Of a stretch of DNA of 64,000 nt, positions 14,001 through 24,515 are shown piece by piece (positions within the stretch are counted from its first letter, which is position 1; every line of letters begins with the position of its first letter). The stretch is from Sanderia malayensis. Lineage: Eukaryota > Cnidaria > Scyphozoa > Semaeostomeae > Pelagiidae. Both the position numbers and the translations under genes were made by a program. A model generated the notes under the pieces. The model saw nothing but the letters and a program-made list of their open reading frames with translations, did not search any database and had not been told where the DNA came from. The DNA lies in NCBI GenBank assembly GCA_013076295.1, contig RQOL01000616.1:5794392-5858391 (forward strand). The letters run 5' to 3'.

Positions 14001-14300
14001 GAGAAAGAAAAGTGAATGTTAAAACTTGTGATTTCATTCGTCGAAAGTTGCAGATAGTGCAAGAGGAAGAAGTGAACAGGAGATATTGTGAACACATGAC
14101 TGAAAAGGTGGGTGGCATTACAATCCCTCTATTTGTCCATGACATCCAGTTACGAAAGTTGATAATGATAGTATCGATGATCACGAATTAATATTATTAT
14201 GATGATGTTAATAATAAGGTTTCTTTTTGTCTAGACTTCAGCTTTGCTGATAGCAGACATTATAAAGCAATCAAAAAAGAAGGCAGACAACAAGAAATAA
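7684..14300 (+). CDS. Unrecognised acidic/coiled-coil protein, multi-exon
   Basis: I do not recognise the family. Exons read by eye: 7684-7770 (ATG, serine-rich and acidic start), 8091-8316 (Ser/Thr/Asp/Glu-rich), 13010-13171 (contains EIWYCNEKLAYLRAEK), 13293-13363 (VPKAFGLKIEELKIKSL), about 14000-14107 (basic/acidic helix, VNRRYCEHMTEK) and 14235-14300 (ends IKQSKKKADNKK, stop). Phases agree for the first four exons and for the last pair. The join between 13363 and about 14000 is out of phase, so a small exon may be missing or a boundary is wrong. The last exons look helical and lysine/glutamate-rich, so a coiled-coil or cytoskeletal role is possible but unproven. Its second intron (8317-13009) contains the EF-hand gene on the same strand; the 5' and 3' exon groups could alternatively be two genes. 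Confidence 0.5.
7826..8036. repeat. (AAT)n microsatellite tracts
   Basis: Two runs of ATA/AAT trinucleotides (about 7826-7863 and 7974-8036) separated by non-repetitive sequence, inside the first intron of the unrecognised gene. Simple sequence only. Confidence 0.9.
9327..11414 (+). CDS. EF-hand calcium-binding protein, calexcitin/sarcoplasmic calcium-binding-protein-like
   Basis: Two exons, 9327-9608 (donor gtgagg) and 11088-11414 (acceptor tgcag), joined in phase 0 for 202 aa. The frame is also open upstream to 9264, but the ATG at 9327 gives a length near the 185-200 aa usual for this group. Three loops look canonical: DADNNGYLNRQD (EF1), DLNSDGIISLPE (EF3) and DVNGDGNMSLDE (EF4). EF2 lies around the exon junction (EIDKSYCFEEF) and is degenerate. 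This layout of four hands with a damaged second one is typical of invertebrate sarcoplasmic calcium-binding proteins and calexcitins. Likely a soluble cytosolic calcium buffer or sensor. It lies inside an intron of a larger gene on the same strand. Confidence 0.85.
9609..11087 (+). other. Intron of the EF-hand gene
   Basis: A 1.48-kb intron with GT-AG ends. An imperfect inverted repeat occurs near 10555-10640 (a segment around cctcactcg faces its complement around cgagcgagg), possibly an old MITE. No coding signal is seen. Confidence 0.5.
11453..11530 (+). repeat. 3'-UTR segment, direct-repeat copy A
   Basis: About 78 bp just downstream of the EF-hand stop, from TACATGTGATTAAAGACCG to CACGTCA, recur nearly unchanged at about 13766-13838 in the same orientation. 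Copy A includes ATTAAA, a possible polyadenylation signal. This may be a relic tandem duplication or the ends of a larger unit. Confidence 0.65.
11590..11968. mobile_element. MITE with TA target duplication (CACG...ATAAGGAACC termini)
   Basis: Inverted termini: the left end runs CACGCTTTTTTTTATAAGG and the right end is the complement of CACGTTTCTCTTTATAAGG, each next to TA. No coding capacity. The ends resemble the elements at about 12498-12898 and 49262-49619, so these form one family of TA-inserting (Tc1/mariner-type target) non-autonomous elements. Confidence 0.65.
12498..12898. mobile_element. MITE of the ATAAGAAAC-terminus family
   Basis: Left end CGCACATTTTTTATAAGAAAC faces a right end whose complement reads TGCACTCTTTTATAAGAAAC, with TA at both edges (limits good to a few bases). 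Non-coding. It lies 530 bp from its relative at 11590-11968. Confidence 0.55.
13766..13838 (+). repeat. 3'-UTR segment, direct-repeat copy B
   Basis: Second copy of the segment at 11453-11530, with a few substitutions and a short deletion. It lies in a late intron of the unrecognised gene, 2.3 kb away from copy A, with two MITEs and one exon between them. Confidence 0.65.
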
Positions 14301-14607
14301 GGTATGTAATGTAGCCAAATAAATTATTTTTTTTATGTTACTTCCATAACTTCACAAGCTATAATTTCAAAGGGAATATTGTAGAACGTTATGATTGGCT
14401 ACAGGCCACAAAGTGCAATAATTTTAAAAAAATTTTACATACAAAAATTGATGATCTTCATCCATGAAATTATTTACCAGAATGTTACACTTTAAATGAC
14501 AATTAATCAAAATTGAATTTTTAAAATTCAATTTATTATTTTTTTTAAAATTCAATTTATTATTTTTCTAAAATTCCAATTTATTATTTTTCTAAAAAGC
14601 CAATTTA

Positions 14608-15996
14608 TCACATAACACTGTGATCAGCCAATGAACGTCTCATGGGAACTTTGGCAATTACAATACACAAGAGGCCCAGTCCAAAAACAGCAGTCATCAG
14701 CAGAAAAGAAAGTTGTATCATGTTTTTATTAATGAGTAAACCAAGTAGCAATGTCAGTACTAAACCATAAATGTTGCCAAATATTAGAGGTATCGAACAA
14801 GATATATCCTGGTCAACAGGATAAGTGATCTCAGAAATCTGCTCTAAGCCACTGCTAAAGAAGGGGAACATTCCAATGTTTAATAAACAATACACTACAA
14901 ACAAAATTGAAAAGTTCTTCATATGCAGAAGTGTAATGGTGAAAATGGCCATGGATAATGTAGTTAAGATGAACAGTAAAACTCCTGTTAATTTGTATTT
15001 TGGACGTCTGTCTAAGAATAATCCTACCAGGAAAGTTGCAGCCGAACCACAAAGGGTAGCTATGAATCCAAGAAGACCAATCTGAAAATCAGATACAAAT
15101 GCATATTCCGATTTCACTGCTTGATTTAGAATTGTAGAAATGCACGTCATCAGGCCAAACATTATTCCATATGCCTGTGTTGTTAAATTGAAGCTTTTGC
15201 TCATGAATAGTTTTCTGATGGATTGTTTTATTGTTAAATGCGCACAGTGGCTTACGGATTCGTCTCGCAATGCCTCTGATCGGGAAGGTGGCTGCTTTGG
15301 TTTCTCCTCCACCAATATCAATGCTGCAAAGACAAATAAAATGCAAAATACTGCCTGTGACAACAGCAGCTTGTTCATGCCACTGTAGATGATTTCTGCA
15401 TCATTATTATCATCTACCAGGAGTGTTGGCTGAATAAAACCAACTGACACGCCAAGCAAGTTCATCAAAACACCCACAGATGTGGCTGTGACTCTCTCAT
15501 GCTCTCCAAACCAAACTGCTGCCAGTTTTGGAGGAACTTGAAGGACAAAAGCTGATCCCACGGCTGCAAAAACCTGTCCAGTTGCCAGAAGGACAAACTG
15601 GCTTTGGTCAACTCCTGCATACCTCAAACAACATCCAATGCCATTCAGAGAAGCTGCAACAACAATGCAAGGCTTCAGGCCGCATTTCGAAAGGAAAATC
15701 GAGGCAGGGAAGGCAAAAATTGAGTAGGAAAGCAAGTAAGACATGGAGAGCCAGTTGACTGCAGCATATTGTATTGAGTAGTAGGCCGTAACTACATTAC
15801 TAACCGACGAAAGTGTTATCCATATCGCTGCATTAGCCATGGTTATCATGCTGAAAATAAAGAGAACCAGGAATCTTTTGGCAGAAAGTTTGATATCAAT
15901 ATCATCCACCACAAGTTCTTCACTTTCATGATGATGAACAGCGGACTTTGAGCCTTCTTCCGACAGGACTTCGTTTATCGGTGCTGGAGAGGACAT
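14608..15996 (-). CDS. MFS transporter of the SLC49 (FLVCR/MFSD7-like) family
   Basis: A single uninterrupted ORF of 462 aa starting at the ATG at 15996, with about 12 hydrophobic spans and a hydrophilic loop after TM6 (EEKPKQPPSRSEALRDES). SLC49-like features seen: a conserved NWLSMSYLLSY segment after TM1, GCCLRYAG, a GQVFAAVGSAFVLQVPPKLA stretch and AAVWFGEHER before TM5, and GVSVGF. Known members move haem, choline or related small molecules across the plasma or organelle membrane; the substrate here cannot be told from sequence. Being intronless among intron-rich neighbours, it may be an old retrocopy that stayed intact. It is convergent with the gene ending at 14300. Confidence 0.85.
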   Translation of the reverse strand: MSSPAPINEVLSEEGSKSAVHHHESEELVVDDIDIKLSAKRFLVLFIFSMITMANAAIWITLSSVSNVVTAYYSIQYAAVNWLSMSYLLSYSIFAFPASIFLSKCGLKPCIVVAASLNGIGCCLRYAGVDQSQFVLLATGQVFAAVGSAFVLQVPPKLAAVWFGEHERVTATSVGVLMNLLGVSVGFIQPTLLVDDNNDAEIIYSGMNKLLLSQAVFCILFVFAALILVEEKPKQPPSRSEALRDESVSHCAHLTIKQSIRKLFMSKSFNLTTQAYGIMFGLMTCISTILNQAVKSEYAFVSDFQIGLLGFIATLCGSAATFLVGLFLDRRPKYKLTGVLLFILTTLSMAIFTITLLHMKNFSILFVVYCLLNIGMFPFFSSGLEQISEITYPVDQDISCSIPLIFGNIYGLVLTLLLGLLINKNMIQLSFLLMTAVFGLGLLCIVIAKVPMRRSLADHSVM

Positions 15997-16261
15997 TATA
16001 AGTAATCTTTTTTACAGTCCAGCAGTACTTGAGATTTAGTAGTTTTTGTCTTCTGGTATACAAGGAAATTTTGTACACAATTAATCTGTGTATTGGTTTA
16101 TTTTCACTTTTATGTGCACTGCACCCATATATTTTGGAAATCATATGATCTGATAGGTGTTGAATTTTATCAAAGCTTCAAATCCAATACACAGCAACAA
16201 CAACAAATAAATATCGTACCCTAATTTCAGCAGCAACAAGTTAATACTACATTTGCACTAG

Positions 16262-17051
16262 TTAGTGTCGACCAAATGAAATGTTTAAATTGGTCGCCTT
16301 GCAGAATGAGTGATTTTAACGAAGTTGCATTTAAAATGTTTTCGTTTGATACCCTGAGAGACTATCAGATTGAAGCCGTTCCTGGGTTGGGATGGTTTTG
16401 TATTGCAAGCGACATGGTCTGGCAAATCCGCAATTTATCAGCTGTTTCCCTTTCCCAAAGATATTTCTGATGAAGGGAAGCAGCTGATGAACGGAAAAAA
16501 TGAAGAATATACACAATTTTTATAAACTTTATAAAAGTTGTCGGCATCTTTCGTTTATCAATCCAATAAAATGTGTTTTAAATCTTCGTTTACATTCATG
16601 CCGCAAATATTGCAGTGGACTTTTCCATTGGTATGTGATACTTTTCCTGTTTCTTATATTTAGCGGTAATGAATTTTTTTTGCTAACAATAATAACTTTG
16701 AGCTCCATCTGTTATCATAAATGCTCTCCTCCTTTATTTCTTTTTTCCAATTCGATTTCTTTTCTCCAGGTCTCCTTCCCATTGGGTGGACGACCGCTAT
16801 TAATTTTTTATATGACTTCCCTGTTGTGTTTGCTTTTGAATGTTTTGAATAGAATAATATAATAAAGCAGTTTTTGCTTGTGTTGTGTCATCACAATATA
16901 ACACAACACAACACACCAGCATTCAGTCAGCAAGAGCGAATTGAAGGGCTGTTGCGGGGTACTGACTTAGACGTTTAGTAAAGTTGTTCGTGCGTAAAGT
17001 GTTGTTCATGTATGTAACTACGTTATTGATTTATTTCAAGAACAGAAGAAA
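16262..17051 (+). promoter_or_regulatory. Duplicated 5' region of M13 copy 1
   Basis: Much of this block recurs upstream of copy 2 (about 45000-45525) and copy 3 (about 61300-61882), including the segment with ACACCAGCATTCAGTCAGCA and GGGCTGTTGCGGGGTACT just before each start codon. Conservation and position suggest promoter plus 5' UTR. A TATA-like AATATAATAAA lies near 16855. The transcription start itself is not shown by the sequence. Confidence 0.5.
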
Positions 17052-17400
17052 ATGAAGTTTAAGCAATTCGAGAATTTTGGCTCAGCGCTTTCGTTGGATT
17101 TCAAGAATGGCAAGAAGTGCTGCACACCCAAGGTAGTGAAAATAATTTTGGCTGTCTTGTTTGTGATATGTTGCATCGTTGCTGGTGTACTAATTTGGTA
17201 TTTTACCAGAAGTGTCAAACAATCGCCTGCTTTCGAAGGTGAGCAATTTTTTACATCTGTAATTTGATTTAATCTCACTTCATGGTTGCTTTTTAAGAAT
17301 TGAGCTTATTAATTTTGAGCACAATTGAAGCGCTCCCAAGTCCCCACACTTAACGGGTATGTACTTCATTCTCAGCCGCCACCTTTAAGCGAGTCAAGCG

Positions 17401-17731
17401 CATAGGCGCCGACTTTTACTTTTCCCAGGGGGGGCTCAAAACTAAAAAAGAAATTGGAAAAATAATAAGGTAGAAAAATTTCCTGTCCCTTTTAATAACG
17501 TACAATATACACATGTATTAATGTATAATAACAAAACAAAACATTGCAATAAAACAGATATAACATCATGGTCTACAGTATCATCAGCTCAATTCTTCGA
17601 TTAGTGTTTCTTCAATAAAATAAACGTGTTTTTTCAGATCCCAAACAAAATTCCCAGGGGGGCTGAGCCCCCCCATAGAAAGTTCCAGCGGGGGCTTGAG
17701 CCCCCAAGCCCCCACGTAGTCGGCGCCTATG
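17401..17731. mobile_element. hAT-like MITE, 8-bp target duplication
   Basis: 331 bp with inverted ends CATAGGCGCCGAC...GTCGGCGCCTATG, flanked by GTCAAGCG at 17393-17400 and 17732-17739. Copy 3 of the M13 array has the unoccupied site (single GTCAAGCG near 62217), and copy 2 also lacks the element. The 8-bp duplication suits hAT-type insertion. Non-coding, with C-rich inner termini. It lies in intron 1 of M13 copy 1. Confidence 0.85.
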
Positions 17732-18484
17732 GTCAAGCGAATGAGCATTTTATTTCTTTAAGTTATCTTGTGATTACGACTGTTTGGGTTAATTACCACA
17801 TCACAATCATGCAATGTCGCAACTGCAATCATTCAACCATTTTCCATTAAAACCAGCTCAGTTTCGTCGTTTTGTTCCCGGAAGGCCGACTGGTTTCATT
17901 GGAATGCGGCACCACGGTTGTGACGTTGGTTGGGCACGTGTTGTGCTGTCCTATTATGAAGTCTTCATTGTACCAGCAAACTTTATTGTATTCTAAGAAT
18001 TTCACGTTTGCATTGCATATCATTGAATCGATTCTTTGAATGGTTCTTTGTGCAGATAATCAGGCCTATTGCCATTTACTGACATTGATTCAGACTTGTA
18101 TGGCAGACACGGAAAAGCATACAAATATCAATGTTGTGTACTTTTGAACTTCTGAGAATTTCATTTTTATACAAATTCTGAACTTCTCAGAATTTCAATT
18201 CCATACATATAGGTTCAATTAGTCCCTGAAATCAAACAATTGAGGGGTGAGGGGAGAATACACTGCAACTTGATTGACATGTATATATAAATAACTGAGA
18301 AGACATATACCTCATTGTCATTGTCTAACAATTCCTCAAGAGTTAGCTCCTTCAAGGATATTGGAGATAATTGGATCAACAGAAAACGTTTAGTGATGTT
18401 ATGTTTCATATTGTCACATGTTGGACAAGTTCGATCTTTCATTAATTCAAACAAATTTATTCGGACCTTTCAGAGTTTTAGTAA

Positions 18485-19349
18485 CGTCGTTGCTAAAACG
18501 AGGAACAGGCGGAACGAGCACGGAACAAGCGGAACGACCACGGAACAAGCGGAATGACTACGGAACGAGCACGGAACAAGCGGAACGACCACGGAACTAG
18601 CGGAACGACTGCGGAACAGGCGGAGCCAGCAAGGAACAAGCGCGGAATCACCCTCCAACTTTGCCCTCCAATGGCGGTCATTTTTTCCCAACTGTACCGC
18701 ACTGACTGACTGAAAACTGAATTGAATTATACTTGATTGAATTATATAATTGAATTATAATTGAATCTTAGCTTTTTATATATACGAGCAAGCTGTTATA
18801 TTCACATTCTGAAGTAAAAACGTCCCTCTCCAAGTCCCTCTGTATAGCGGGTGAGGAGGTGAAGCAAAAATTTCAAGTCAGCAACCCTCCAACAAAATGG
18901 CGGACAAAACATGACAAAACTCTGCAGCTAGAACTTCGCATTTTGAAGTCAAAGCACATTGATTCTTTCAATTAAAAACATCAAAAAGCATTCTAATCTT
19001 TAAAGTATTATTGTATGCTCATTTTACTGAATAGTTATGACTGGCTTCGCAACGTTACTAATTTTAAGAACTTAGTATTCTTCTTTTGTGCAAGTTGATA
19101 GGCCTAGAGACATCTTTCGATTCGATCGAAGGGTGGAGGTCACAGGGTTTCGATGTATCAAGTTGGAAAAAAATGACAGCCATTGGAGGTCAAAGTTGAA
19201 GGGTGATTCCACGCTCGTTCCTTGTTGGCTCCGCCTGTTCCGTAGTCGTTCCGCTTGTTCCGTGCTCGTTCCGCTTGTTCCGTGGTCGTTCCGTAGTCAT
19301 TCCGCTTGTTCCGCAGTCGTTCCGCTTGTTCCTCGTTTTAGTAACGACG
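18485..19349. mobile_element. Mutator-like non-autonomous element with GGAAC repeat arms, 10-bp target duplication
   Basis: 865 bp. Ends read CGTCGTTGCTAAAACGAGG on the left and the complement of CGTCGTTACTAAAACGAGG on the right, flanked by GTTTTAGTAA at 18475-18484 and 19350-19359. Copy 2 has the empty site (near 46738-46748). Each arm holds a degenerate short repeat of GGAAC(A/G)AGC / GGAACGAC type (18508-18640 and 19210-19335). A 9-10-bp duplication suits Mutator-type elements. Short ORFs across the arms are repeat translations, not genes. Confidence 0.8.
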
Positions 19350-20630
19350 GTTTTAGTAAGGCTATCAGCATTAAAAGTGCCTTTGTAGCTGAAATAGTTG
19401 CAGTCATCAAGTGTCATCTTTTTCCAAAGAATTCAGTTGTGATTTCTAAAAAATTTATCAAGGAGACTCCAGAAGCAACATGATAAGAGTGTGTGTTGTT
19501 TCTTTTGATCATGCTTCCATTTTCTTTGGTTCAAATATGAGAACTGGTGTTCAAGCAAACAAACTATGTTTGCAACATTAAAAGAATATGCAATAGTGAG
19601 CCAAAGTTGCCAGAACCAGAAACCAACATTTAATAATAGAAAAGAACAAAGCAATTTTGTCCAGCTTAGTTTTTTGGCTTCACCTCACAGTTTATTTTAG
19701 CAAAGGGTGCTTAGCTGCTTATGCCCCCTAGAAATAACCACTGTTTGAATCATTAAAATAAGCTCTTGTTCTTGGCATTATGGTTGCCATTTTTTTATGT
19801 TTTCAGAAATGGAGGGAGACATGGACAAGTCTGCTTTGCCTTGCAATGATTTTTTCCAATACGCTTGTGGCAATTACATAAAAAGATATCTGCCTAACCC
19901 ATCGTTGTCTAAGACTGTCCGGAAAAACAAGTTTTTGACACTGAATGCCCAAAATGTGCTAGATGCGAAAAAAGCACTTGATGGAATGTCAAGCACAACT
20001 GACCCAATATTTAAAAAGGCCTACCAATACTATGACACATGCATGAAAAATTCAAGAAGCATGTCGGTGTACTGGCAAGCAGTCTCACAAATTGGGAGTT
20101 CACCTGTTACAGATGGTTCCTTTAACCTTCAATCTTGGGATGCTAACAGTGCTCTGCAATCCATGAAGAAATTTTACGATACAAACCCCTTGTTTACTGT
20201 CGGTGTTGGAAGTGATCTCTTTGACTCATCACAGAATATCATTAGGGTAAGATACTGTTTTTCTTCCTGTCTGTGCATGCCTTAATTTTAATTTTATGTA
20301 AATTACATGCAGTCTCCATAATCCCCCATAACAATGGACCGCTATGGGGAGACGAAAAGATGATTAATACTTGTATGGGCAGTGGGTTATTGAGTGGAAT
20401 GTAATTAGTACTTAATTTACTATGAAAGTAAGTTTGCTAATGCCCTTGCAATGTATCCTCTAATTTTCTAATTTTCTAATTTTCATCTACAGATTGGGCC
20501 TCCAGATAGAGCACTGTTGTCTAAGGTTTCATTGGAGAATCACATGGTAATTTCTATTGATAACTTACTTGTAGATTATGTGTGTGTTTTGCTGTTATTT
20601 ATTGTTGATTTCTTGATTAAAAAAAAATTA

Positions 20631-20998
20631 GTTGGTGCAACGTTCATAGACTTAAGCAAGGCATTTGATACCATCAGTCACTCAAACCTGCTACAGAAAT
20701 TACCTCAGTACGGAATCTGTGATGAAGAACTTGGATGATTCACAGATTATCTCTTTCACCGATCGGTGGTTGTTAGCTATGGCAGCTGTTTATCTTAAAT
20801 ATGTAATATATTATGTTAATACAACTGCTGTAAATTCTTTATAAAATATACATACTTTTATTCATACTTTTATAGGGTTTTAGTAGTTTTACGTTTACTT
20901 TCTTTTGATCAATCAGGACACACATTGATAACAGCAGAAACGTTGAAGTGTTAATCCTGTATAAAAATTCGTATTATTATTATTATTATTATTATATG
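20631..20998 (+). mobile_element. LINE (non-LTR retrotransposon) reverse-transcriptase relic
   Basis: A segment absent from the same intron in copy 2 encodes GATFIDLSKAFDTISHSNLL followed by QKLPQYGI, the conserved reverse-transcriptase motif FxDLSKAFDxxxH...LL.KL..YGI. The frame stops soon after. It ends in an (ATT)n tail at about 20974-20996, which fits a truncated LINE 3' end. Confidence 0.75.
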
Positions 20999-21544
20999 TG
21001 TATGGATGGCTGGATGCGCTCCATGCTCAATCTCATTGTGTTGTCTATTTGTTTTTGTAGGAAGGCAAGCCGCCAAAGTACCCAGGTTTTGTGCTGGAAG
21101 ATGATATTGATGAAATACAACAGGTAGGTGGCAGGTCACAATGAGTCAAATAAATTATAACAAATCACTTAGGTGAAACTTTATGAGTAGAATTCCCGCA
21201 CAAATAATGAGTTATATTCATCATGTCATGAACAGAAGTGTTTATGAGTGAGATTTTTTGAATAATGCTTCTGACTTGCCCTATGATCAGAGAGGTATTT
21301 CTCAATACGATTTAGTGAAAGATTTAGCTCTCACGGCACTACTACGTAATGAATGATCATTTGCTTTCTTCTGTTTCAGCTTGTCTTGAAATTTAAGACC
21401 AATGTCCGATCTACATTTGAAAGTGCGGCTTCTGCTCATACAGGAAAGAACTCTTCCTACATCTACTCTCGGCTATCATACGGACTACGAGTAGAAGCGG
21501 ACTTGCTTGATGTGAGAACTAAGTTTCGCATTCTCACCTTGATG

Positions 21545-21961
21545 CAGTGCCGCATTTACCAATGGGCCAACTGGGCCCGGGCCCCCTAAGATTCTTAGAT
21601 TTAGGGGGCCCCGAGCAAAATTTCGAAAAACCTATGAACTGTTGTTGATTTTATTCTTGTGTTTGAATTGAGAAGTAATGTCTTCAAACAACACAGTGGC
21701 TTCATTTTTCGACAGTATGTGATCCTCAAAATCAAACATGAACCTTGAAGCTGGATGTCAAAAACTGATTTTGACACCATCAGCCAGTAATCATGATTTT
21801 CTTTTAATTTTATTTCCGTTGGCAAGTTGTTAGTATACCAATAAAATTATGCAGGGTACTGAGGACTATACACGTGACACGTGACACGTTTGTTTTACAT
21901 ATTTCAAGGGGCCCAAATCAATTTTGGGCCCAGGGCCCCAACTGACTTAAATGCGGCCCTG
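21545..21961. mobile_element. hAT-like MITE (CAGTGCCGCATTTA / CAGGGCCGCATTTA ends)
   Basis: 417 bp with inverted ends CAGTGCCGCATTTA and the complement of CAGGGCCGCATTTA, followed inward by GGGCCC-rich sequence. It is flanked by TTGATG at 21539-21544 and 21962-21967 (6 bp; a full 8-bp duplication is not seen). Absent from copy 2. Non-coding. It lies in intron 5 of M13 copy 1. Confidence 0.8.
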
Positions 21962-23014
21962 TTGATGTACTATTGTATTTTTATTTCTTGGTGCAATTTT
22001 GTCAAGCTGCATTCGCTGGTTTGCTGCAAGTCTCTTTGTCAAGGTTTTTGACAATGAAAAGTCGTTTTAAGCCTGTCTGAATTGATGTTCGTGTTTGTTT
22101 TTACGCCTTTTCGCACTTCGAAGGTGCTGTAAGACTCTTTGTCATATACTGTGAACTGATATATTGCCATGGGATAATCTACTGTTTTGAAAGAATGTTA
22201 CTGAATTCTCCCTTTTTTCTTCACTGATTTCGTGGTCGTCTATTGCAGGATGTGAAAGCTACGATGACAGCCACGAGGCTGGACAAGGTATACCAGAGGT
22301 TGACAGTCGCAAACCTCACAATTAGACCAAGCGAGGAAGGGGGTCTATCGTCACCCGACGAGGGAATTTACGAGACCAACTTCATTTGGTCAATTTCAAT
22401 ACGCTGATTCCGAAAATCGATGTTATATGGGCGAAATCGGTACCACCGAGCCTCTATTTCATGTTTCAACCTCGTTTTTGATGGAAAATTACATTCACGA
22501 AAAATAGGCGAGTTCATGGATTCCAATCAATTTTTGGCTGCTGATTTCAAAAATTGAGGTTGTAAAGTAAAATTCGCACATTTGTGCCTCGGTTCAATGC
22601 CGAAACCTCGTTTTCATGTGAAAACTTTGTTTTCGCCTGAAACTTATAAGTCAGCGATTCTTATCGATTTCAGGTCGCTGATGTCGAAAATCGATGCCAT
22701 GCATCAAAATTCAGCATCACTGAGCCCCTATTTCATGTCAAAGCCTGGTTTTCATGTTTGAACTCCGTTTTCAGCAAAAAACATCAAAGAACGCACCTGT
22801 TAAACGTATTCAAAACGGACACTGTCCATATTCTAAAATTTGGAGCATGGTCAATGTCCATTTTTGATCAATCTCAGGTTGCTAATTTCGAAAATCGGTA
22901 TTATTGTGCTCAGCCCCACTGAACTTCTATTTCAACAGAACTAGTAAAATATATTTACAAAAGATTATGCTATTGCTTATCTGCGTTCGAGAGGTCATTT
23001 TGTTCGTCGTATTC

Positions 23015-23930
23015 TTAGAATTCGTCTTCAGAAGAGTCATCCGTAAATTCATCCTCCAAGGCATCATCATTCGATCCATTATAATCATCTTTATCTGCTT
23101 CGTTCGCATCCAGAAGCAGCTCTTCGACATTTTCAGGGAAGGCCTCGGCACTCCATGAAGCGTTACCCCTTGCATCCCAGCCATGTTCCACTGGACTCTC
23201 AAGATCTAACTCCAACCGGTCAGCACTTCTGTATATGTTTGCTACATAAGCTGATCTTGCGATGTGCAGATGTAGATTAGCAGCACATGGTGGCATTAAA
23301 CTCAGGTCAACCACTCTTCCTTTTCTTTCGAATACTTTCCAAAAACACTTTGAGCGGGCTTCGTTGACTTTCGTGACAGATGGAAAACCATAAAGAAAAC
23401 ATGTGAACTTCTCAAGCAGCTCGATATCATCTGCATTGGGGTTGACGTCTGTTCCAAGCCTTGCGAAGGCATTGATAAATTCTTGTCGCTTTAACATCGC
23501 CTTCCAAAATGACTTCTTTCCCTTTCGAAAAAAAGCAGACACGTAATCGTTGCCGGAGAATGCATGCAGTCCAACAACCGCTCGTCTTTTAATTGGAGAA
23601 ATTGTTGATGATGTCACATCAATTAGTTTTCGGTTCTTCCCAACACCACTGTCCAACAAAACTTTAGCGCCCATGAAATCGTGCGCAAGAAACAGTGTAA
23701 TTATATTGATGTCCGCTGAAGGGGATCGTACTACCGCGGTTTCTCCAGGTAAAATAGGTGCAGCCTTTACAAGTGCTAGCAATTTAGTATCGGCTTCTTC
23801 GTGATTGCTATGCAGCTCTGGAAATGGTCTTGCGTCATCTTTGTTTATTTTCGTACATTGCGTTGCATTTGAAAAATATATGACGCGGTCATTCAAGCTA
23901 TGTCGGTCGTCTTCGATCAACTGCTTTTTT
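23015..23930 (-). pseudogene. Transposase C-terminal fragment, XPG-like nuclease core (Academ-type?)
   Basis: An open frame with HEEADTKLL, AVVRSPSADINII and GLHAFSGNDYVSAFF, spaced like the acidic catalytic clusters and the helix-turn of XPG/FEN1-type nucleases. It ends in an acidic tail (DDSSEDEF). Such HEEADT...GND segments recur in transposon proteins of many invertebrates and fishes. The frame stays open up to 24055, but residues before about 23930 are the antisense of the opposite arm and are not a real N-terminus. The N-terminal two thirds of a full transposase are missing, so the copy is not autonomous. Confidence 0.65.
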
Positions 23931-24152
23931 TGAAAAGGAAAGAAGTCATTTTGGAAGGCGATGTTAAAGTGACAAGAATTTATCAATGCCTTCGCAAGGC
24001 TTGGAACAGACGTCAACCCCAATGCAGATGATATCGAGCTCCTTGAGAAGTTCACATGTTTTCTTTATGGTTTTCCATCTGTCACGAAAGTCAACGAAGC
24101 CCGCTCAAAGTGTTTTTGGAAAGTATTCGAAAGAAAAGGAAGAGTGGTTGAC

Positions 24153-24500
24153 CCAGGGGATCTTTTAAGAAATTTTTACTGGTGGGGAATTTACGCAAAA
24201 GGGCACTTTCCTTAATGTAACGCAACTGACGGCAAAAACAAAAGTAAAGGGACGAGTATGCATAGTTGGTAAGGTGTTCACTGTCTTGCACATAACTCCT
24301 TACACCCATGCAGCGTATAGTTAGAAAAACACTAGATAAAACAATTTGAATATAGTACTCAAGATCATGATGCTTTCTGCATTTAGAGTTATTCAACAAA
24401 AGGGCACTTGCTAGTGGGGAATCATGGGCCAACTAGTGGGGAAATTTATGGGCCTGGTGGGGATTTTCCCCACTAGTTTGTATGTTAAAAGATCCCCTGG
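24153..24500. mobile_element. MITE nested in the palindromic element, 6-bp target duplication
   Basis: 348 bp with ends CCAGGGGATCTTTTAA...TTAAAAGATCCCCTGG, flanked by GTTGAC at 24147-24152 and 24501-24506. The other arm of the palindrome, read in reverse near 23304-23318, has a single GTTGAC and is the empty site. It therefore inserted after the palindrome formed. Non-coding. Confidence 0.85.
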
Positions 24501-24515
24501 GTTGACCTGAGTTTA

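Noticed and set aside
18470..19483. Several frames of 60-131 codons rich in Ser/Arg/Val/Pro or Arg/Asn/Gly
   Set aside because: They are translations of the GGAAC-type repeats in the arms of the Mutator-like element.
23931..24055. N-terminus of the minus-strand transposase frame in the palindromic element
   Set aside because: These codons are the antisense of the opposite arm's coding strand; the frame is open by chance.
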